DNA from: Firmicutes bacterium UBA6418
GTDB taxonomy: Bacteria; Bacillota; Clostridia; Peptostreptococcales; Anaerovoracaceae
Direction of reading: 5' to 3'
DNA: 8,275 bases
NCBI GenBank assembly: GCA_002439735.1
Contig: DJPG01000074.1
Location: 1 to 8,275 of the forward strand
In this document: positions 5,391 through 8,275 of the stretch, piece after piece
How the letters are laid out: every line of letters starts with the position of its first letter
Position numbering within the stretch: position 1 is the stretch's first letter
The notes under the pieces: generated by a model
What the model was told of the DNA's origin: nothing
What the model saw: only the letters and a program-made list of their open reading frames with translations
The model's database searches: none
Made by a program: the position numbers and the translations under genes

Positions 5391-8273
5391 GCCGGTCTGG
5401 AAGCCCAGATTGGCAAGAACCTGATACATGGCACGAATCACCACAGGCGGGGTGTAGAACGCCGTCAGGGTGGATTCCCGGGCGGCGGCGTATTCATCCT
5501 CCGACAGGAGGGCCTTCAGTTCGGCATAATGGGCGTTGGCTTCCTCAAAGAACTGGGGCAGGCCGCCCCAGCCTACATATTGGGAGAGAATGTCCTGTTC
5601 ATCCGGCGTGGCCAGACGGTTTTCGGCTTCCAGCTTGTGCAGCAGCTCTATGGCGTGAACATTGTGATAGAAACGCTCAAGGGGAACGCCAATACCCAGA
5701 TCATTCGTGGAGATATGATAGTTCCTGCGGTCATCTGCGGAAACTTCAAGATGGGGAGCATGGGGACGATCCTGAGAATGGGGGAGAAGGGGTAAAGAGG
5801 GAGGCGGCTCCGCCGCGCCCGCATCGGCCATGACCTGACGAATGAAGGGCGTATTTTCCAGAGCCTCCGGGTCAACAAGCTTCCCGTCCATGATCCCGCC
5901 CTTTGCCAGTTCCTCCCGAACCTGCTGGGGATCAACGTCATCGAAGGTGTCTTCTTCCACATCCGGTGCGGAATCAACGATTTGGGCTGCTTGGGGATGG
6001 TAGTTATGAACTTCTTCCGCGGCCTCTTCCAGAGTATCAAATGGGCCGTCAATATATCCGGCAGTCCCATCCACCACGCCATAATGGTTGTAATAAAAGC
6101 CGTTGACATGGAGCTGTATCTGAATTTCCTCACCGTTATCCGTCAATCTCTGAACGACCTTATTTTGGATGCCGTGGAGGGCAACTTTGGCAAGCTGTTC
6201 TTCCGAAAATGCTGTCAGCTCGTCAAAGTCCGGGTCGGTAAGCTCCTGTTCCGTCAGCTCTTTCAGGGAGCTGTATTTTCGGGAATCCACGATAATGCCG
6301 TCAATGTACCGATCCAGTTTGAAATCCACGAGGTCAACGCTGACCTGAACGGGGACTTCTTCATCCGTGATGGTGGTGTAGGCGATATTGACTTTATGAA
6401 GGTCGGAGAAATCCGGTTCGCTGCCGTACTCTTCGGAGCAGAATGCTGTTATCAGCGTTTTTGCCTTTTCCAAATCCTCATCGACTACCGGATTCGGCTG
6501 CGCCGGTTCTGGCAGCGGACGGAGGGTATGCGCTCTGCCGAACACGGAGAATGTACCCGCACGGTAGGCTTCCATAGCCTCCATGCCACGCTTCCGGGTC
6601 TCGTAGGATCGGTCATCCGGCTGCGTCGCTTCCATGAGGGGCTTCATCATGGAGGTGTAGATGATATTGACCTGCTCCGGGTCAGAAAGCCGTTTCTGGA
6701 TTTCTTCGACGCCCTCCCAATAGTCAAAATCACTTCTTGGGGTAGGTCGCTGGAAGCCTTCCGGCGTATTGGAGAAGAAGGACATTACCCGCTTGGAAAG
6801 CTGCCGGATCTCATAGTCTGCCATCTTTTCCGTATCACTGGGATACAGATAGGTGCCGGAGGAGATCATGTTGGACACCCATTTGGTAACGGCTGGCCAC
6901 TTCATGTTCACCTGAGCATAGGGCGCACCGATACTCCCGTGGCTGAAAAAGAAACCGGTGCTGTTGTAAACCCGGTTGTCGTTTCCAACGTGATGGCCGA
7001 GGTATTCCCCCTGCTGTCGTTTCAGGAATTTCTCCCGTTCTCTGGCATCCGTGTTCCGGTTGAAAAAGGAGAAAACGTCCAGACGGGATGCAAACTCGCT
7101 CTCATAGCCGCGCAGTGCGTGATTGATCTCGTCATCGGAAATGAAATACCGCCGCAGGGGATCAAATCCTTCCGCGGCGGCGAATGTCAGGGGTACGCGC
7201 TGCAAATCCTCCAGTTTTTGCAGCAGCTCGGCGGGATCATACCAGCGGCTGACCATGAGACTGCGGTCGCTGGCATAGGCAGCGGCAAACAGCGCCCATT
7301 CATCCACAAGCCGGTTCAGCGTATCTGGGGATTCCAAAAGCCGCTGCATCTGGGCTTCGATTTCGGGGAAGCCCTTATTGAAGGAACAGATTTCCATTGT
7401 GAGGGGAAGATACATGGCTTCTTTCGCCTGTGCGGAGCATTCCCGCACGGCAAAGGCAAGGGACTGGGCAATTCTGCGCCGTTCAAAGGCCGGGACTTGT
7501 TCAAGTTCCTCCTTGGGCATATACCGCCCCATGTCCAGCAGCTCTCGGATACGCTTTGCCGCCTGCTCCCATGTGACAAGAGTAGTATGCAGCTTTTGAA
7601 CGGTGCGTCCGGTGGCGACACGAATGCCCTCCGGGTCATACCAGACAGTGTATTCCTGATCCTGAATGATCAGCCCCGCGCCATTGGTGCCGTAGCTTCT
7701 TTGCAGGAAAGCGGCGTTGTCCGGCTTGTCCTTCATAAAGTAGGCGCAGATGATCTTCCGGCTGTCCCGGTCGTTGAAGCCCATGCACAGAGCTTCATCA
7801 ATGACCTGCTGGGGAAGCTGCAAATGCGGGAAGAAGGTCTGCTGCGCTTCCGCCGGTGTAGAAAAGCCGCCGTCAAGGAAGGAAAGCTGTTCATTGTCGC
7901 TTGGAAGAACTTCTGCCTTTATGACCGGAGGAGCATTTTCCCGGTCAAGAATGCTGCCGGTCAGCTCGGCCACAAGGCCCCATGAAAAACCGGACTCCTT
8001 TGTGCGGGAGAGGTATGCCCCCTCCCACATAAGAAGCCCGTTTTCCATTGCCTTATATCCGACGCGGGTGCCGTCTACGATCCGCTCCGTGTATCTGTCC
8101 GGATAGGCGGCCTTCAAGAAATCTGCCCGTTCCGATTCACCGCCGTGTTCCCGGAAAAAATCCCGGATCACCTGATTCTTGACTTTCAGGTCGTCCTCAC
8201 GGTTTTTCAGTATTGCGGTGATAAACCGCTCCTCCAGAAATGGAGGCAGTTCAGATTCTAGTATAAAAGAAAA
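5364..8273 (-). CDS. Tn1549-like conjugative-element methylase/SNF2-helicase protein, interrupted (partial at right edge)
   Basis: The frame is open from the right edge (first full codon 8273-8271) and gives 969 residues, including ELPPFLEERFITAILKNRED just upstream of an in-frame GTG at 8171 that is not the true start. It resembles the giant proteins of Tn1549-type integrative conjugative elements, which join an N6-methylase-like domain and a SNF2-type helicase and can exceed 2,000 residues. Supporting stretches are LSQYVGWGGLPQFFEEANAH, RESTLTAFYTPPVVIRAMYQ and LGFQTGNILE, which in the family lead into the SAM motif. Here the protein instead ends E-A-I-V-A-stop, so the methylase core and the whole helicase are lost. 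Their continuation should lie beyond the left edge if this is a simple insertion. In the element it acts on DNA during conjugation or defends the incoming element, but its exact role is unsettled. The truncated form is probably inactive. Confidence 0.88.
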   Translation of the reverse strand, partial: FSFILESELPPFLEERFITAILKNREDDLKVKNQVIRDFFREHGGESERADFLKAAYPDRYTERIVDGTRVGYKAMENGLLMWEGAYLSRTKESGFSWGLVAELTGSILDRENAPPVIKAEVLPSDNEQLSFLDGGFSTPAEAQQTFFPHLQLPQQVIDEALCMGFNDRDSRKIICAYFMKDKPDNAAFLQRSYGTNGAGLIIQDQEYTVWYDPEGIRVATGRTVQKLHTTLVTWEQAAKRIRELLDMGRYMPKEELEQVPAFERRRIAQSLAFAVRECSAQAKEAMYLPLTMEICSFNKGFPEIEAQMQRLLESPDTLNRLVDEWALFAAAYASDRSLMVSRWYDPAELLQKLEDLQRVPLTFAAAEGFDPLRRYFISDDEINHALRGYESEFASRLDVFSFFNRNTDAREREKFLKRQQGEYLGHHVGNDNRVYNSTGFFFSHGSIGAPYAQVNMKWPAVTKWVSNMISSGTYLYPSDTEKMADYEIRQLSKRVMSFFSNTPEGFQRPTPRSDFDYWEGVEEIQKRLSDPEQVNIIYTSMMKPLMEATQPDDRSYETRKRGMEAMEAYRAGTFSVFGRAHTLRPLPEPAQPNPVVDEDLEKAKTLITAFCSEEYGSEPDFSDLHKVNIAYTTITDEEVPVQVSVDLVDFKLDRYIDGIIVDSRKYSSLKELTEQELTDPDFDELTAFSEEQLAKVALHGIQNKVVQRLTDNGEEIQIQLHVNGFYYNHYGVVDGTAGYIDGPFDTLEEAAEEVHNYHPQAAQIVDSAPDVEEDTFDDVDPQQVREELAKGGIMDGKLVDPEALENTPFIRQVMADAGAAEPPPSLPLLPHSQDRPHAPHLEVSADDRRNYHISTNDLGIGVPLERFYHNVHAIELLHKLEAENRLATPDEQDILSQYVGWGGLPQFFEEANAHYAELKALLSEDEYAAARESTLTAFYTPPVVIRAMYQVLANLGFQTGNILEAIVA

Positions 8274-8275
8274 TA

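Noticed and set aside
5292..5833. Two overlapping plus-strand frames of 167 and 161 codons
   Set aside because: They cross the integration junction and are antisense to the truncated gene. They have no recognisable domains, and two overlapping frames cannot both be real.
5982..7985. A 667-codon open frame on the plus strand
   Set aside because: It lies fully antisense to the conjugative-element protein, whose translation shows family-typical motifs. The GC-rich codon pattern of that gene creates the open antisense frame. I see no ribosome site or recognisable domain.

Overview
The window looks like a piece of a mobile-element-rich genome of an anaerobic Firmicute (gut Clostridia, Lachnospiraceae or Oscillospiraceae type). 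The evidence is strong AGGAGG-type ribosome binding sites, a near-consensus sigma-A promoter, a large-serine-recombinase element and a Tn1549-like conjugative-element protein. Every gene I can support lies on the minus strand, so transcription runs from right to left.

Right part (about 5379-8275): the amino-terminal and central part of a very large Tn1549-type conjugative-element protein (N6-methylase-like/SNF2-helicase family). It is open at the right edge. Its reading frame breaks at 5364-5378, just after 'GNILE', where the family continues into the SAM-binding motif. This looks like an integration junction: a second mobile element sits inside the gene.

Middle part (about 5378-3124): the end of the inserted element. 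It holds a repeat-rich intergenic region of about 325 bases with several CGTTATG-type repeats, a weak terminator candidate and a promoter. Next comes a 63-residue protein translationally overlapped with a 577-residue large serine recombinase that carries an unusual tandem zinc-finger tail.

Left part (3092-1): an AT-richer cargo operon behind its own strong promoter. Its order is a small helix-turn-helix protein, an amino-terminal stub of a type I methyltransferase (HsdM) fused by deletion to the tail of a second helix-turn-helix gene, a beta-class adenine/N4-cytosine DNA methyltransferase, a complete C5-cytosine DNA methyltransferase, and an unrecognised gene that runs off the left edge. The last two start codons overlap or abut the preceding genes, so the module is probably translated as a unit.

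Taken together, the recombinase element appears to have carried a restriction-modification or defence island into a conjugative element and broken its helicase/methylase gene. A type I system in the cargo has decayed, and a two-methyltransferase module with an unknown third partner remains. That third gene (560 to the left edge) is the best candidate for something undescribed.
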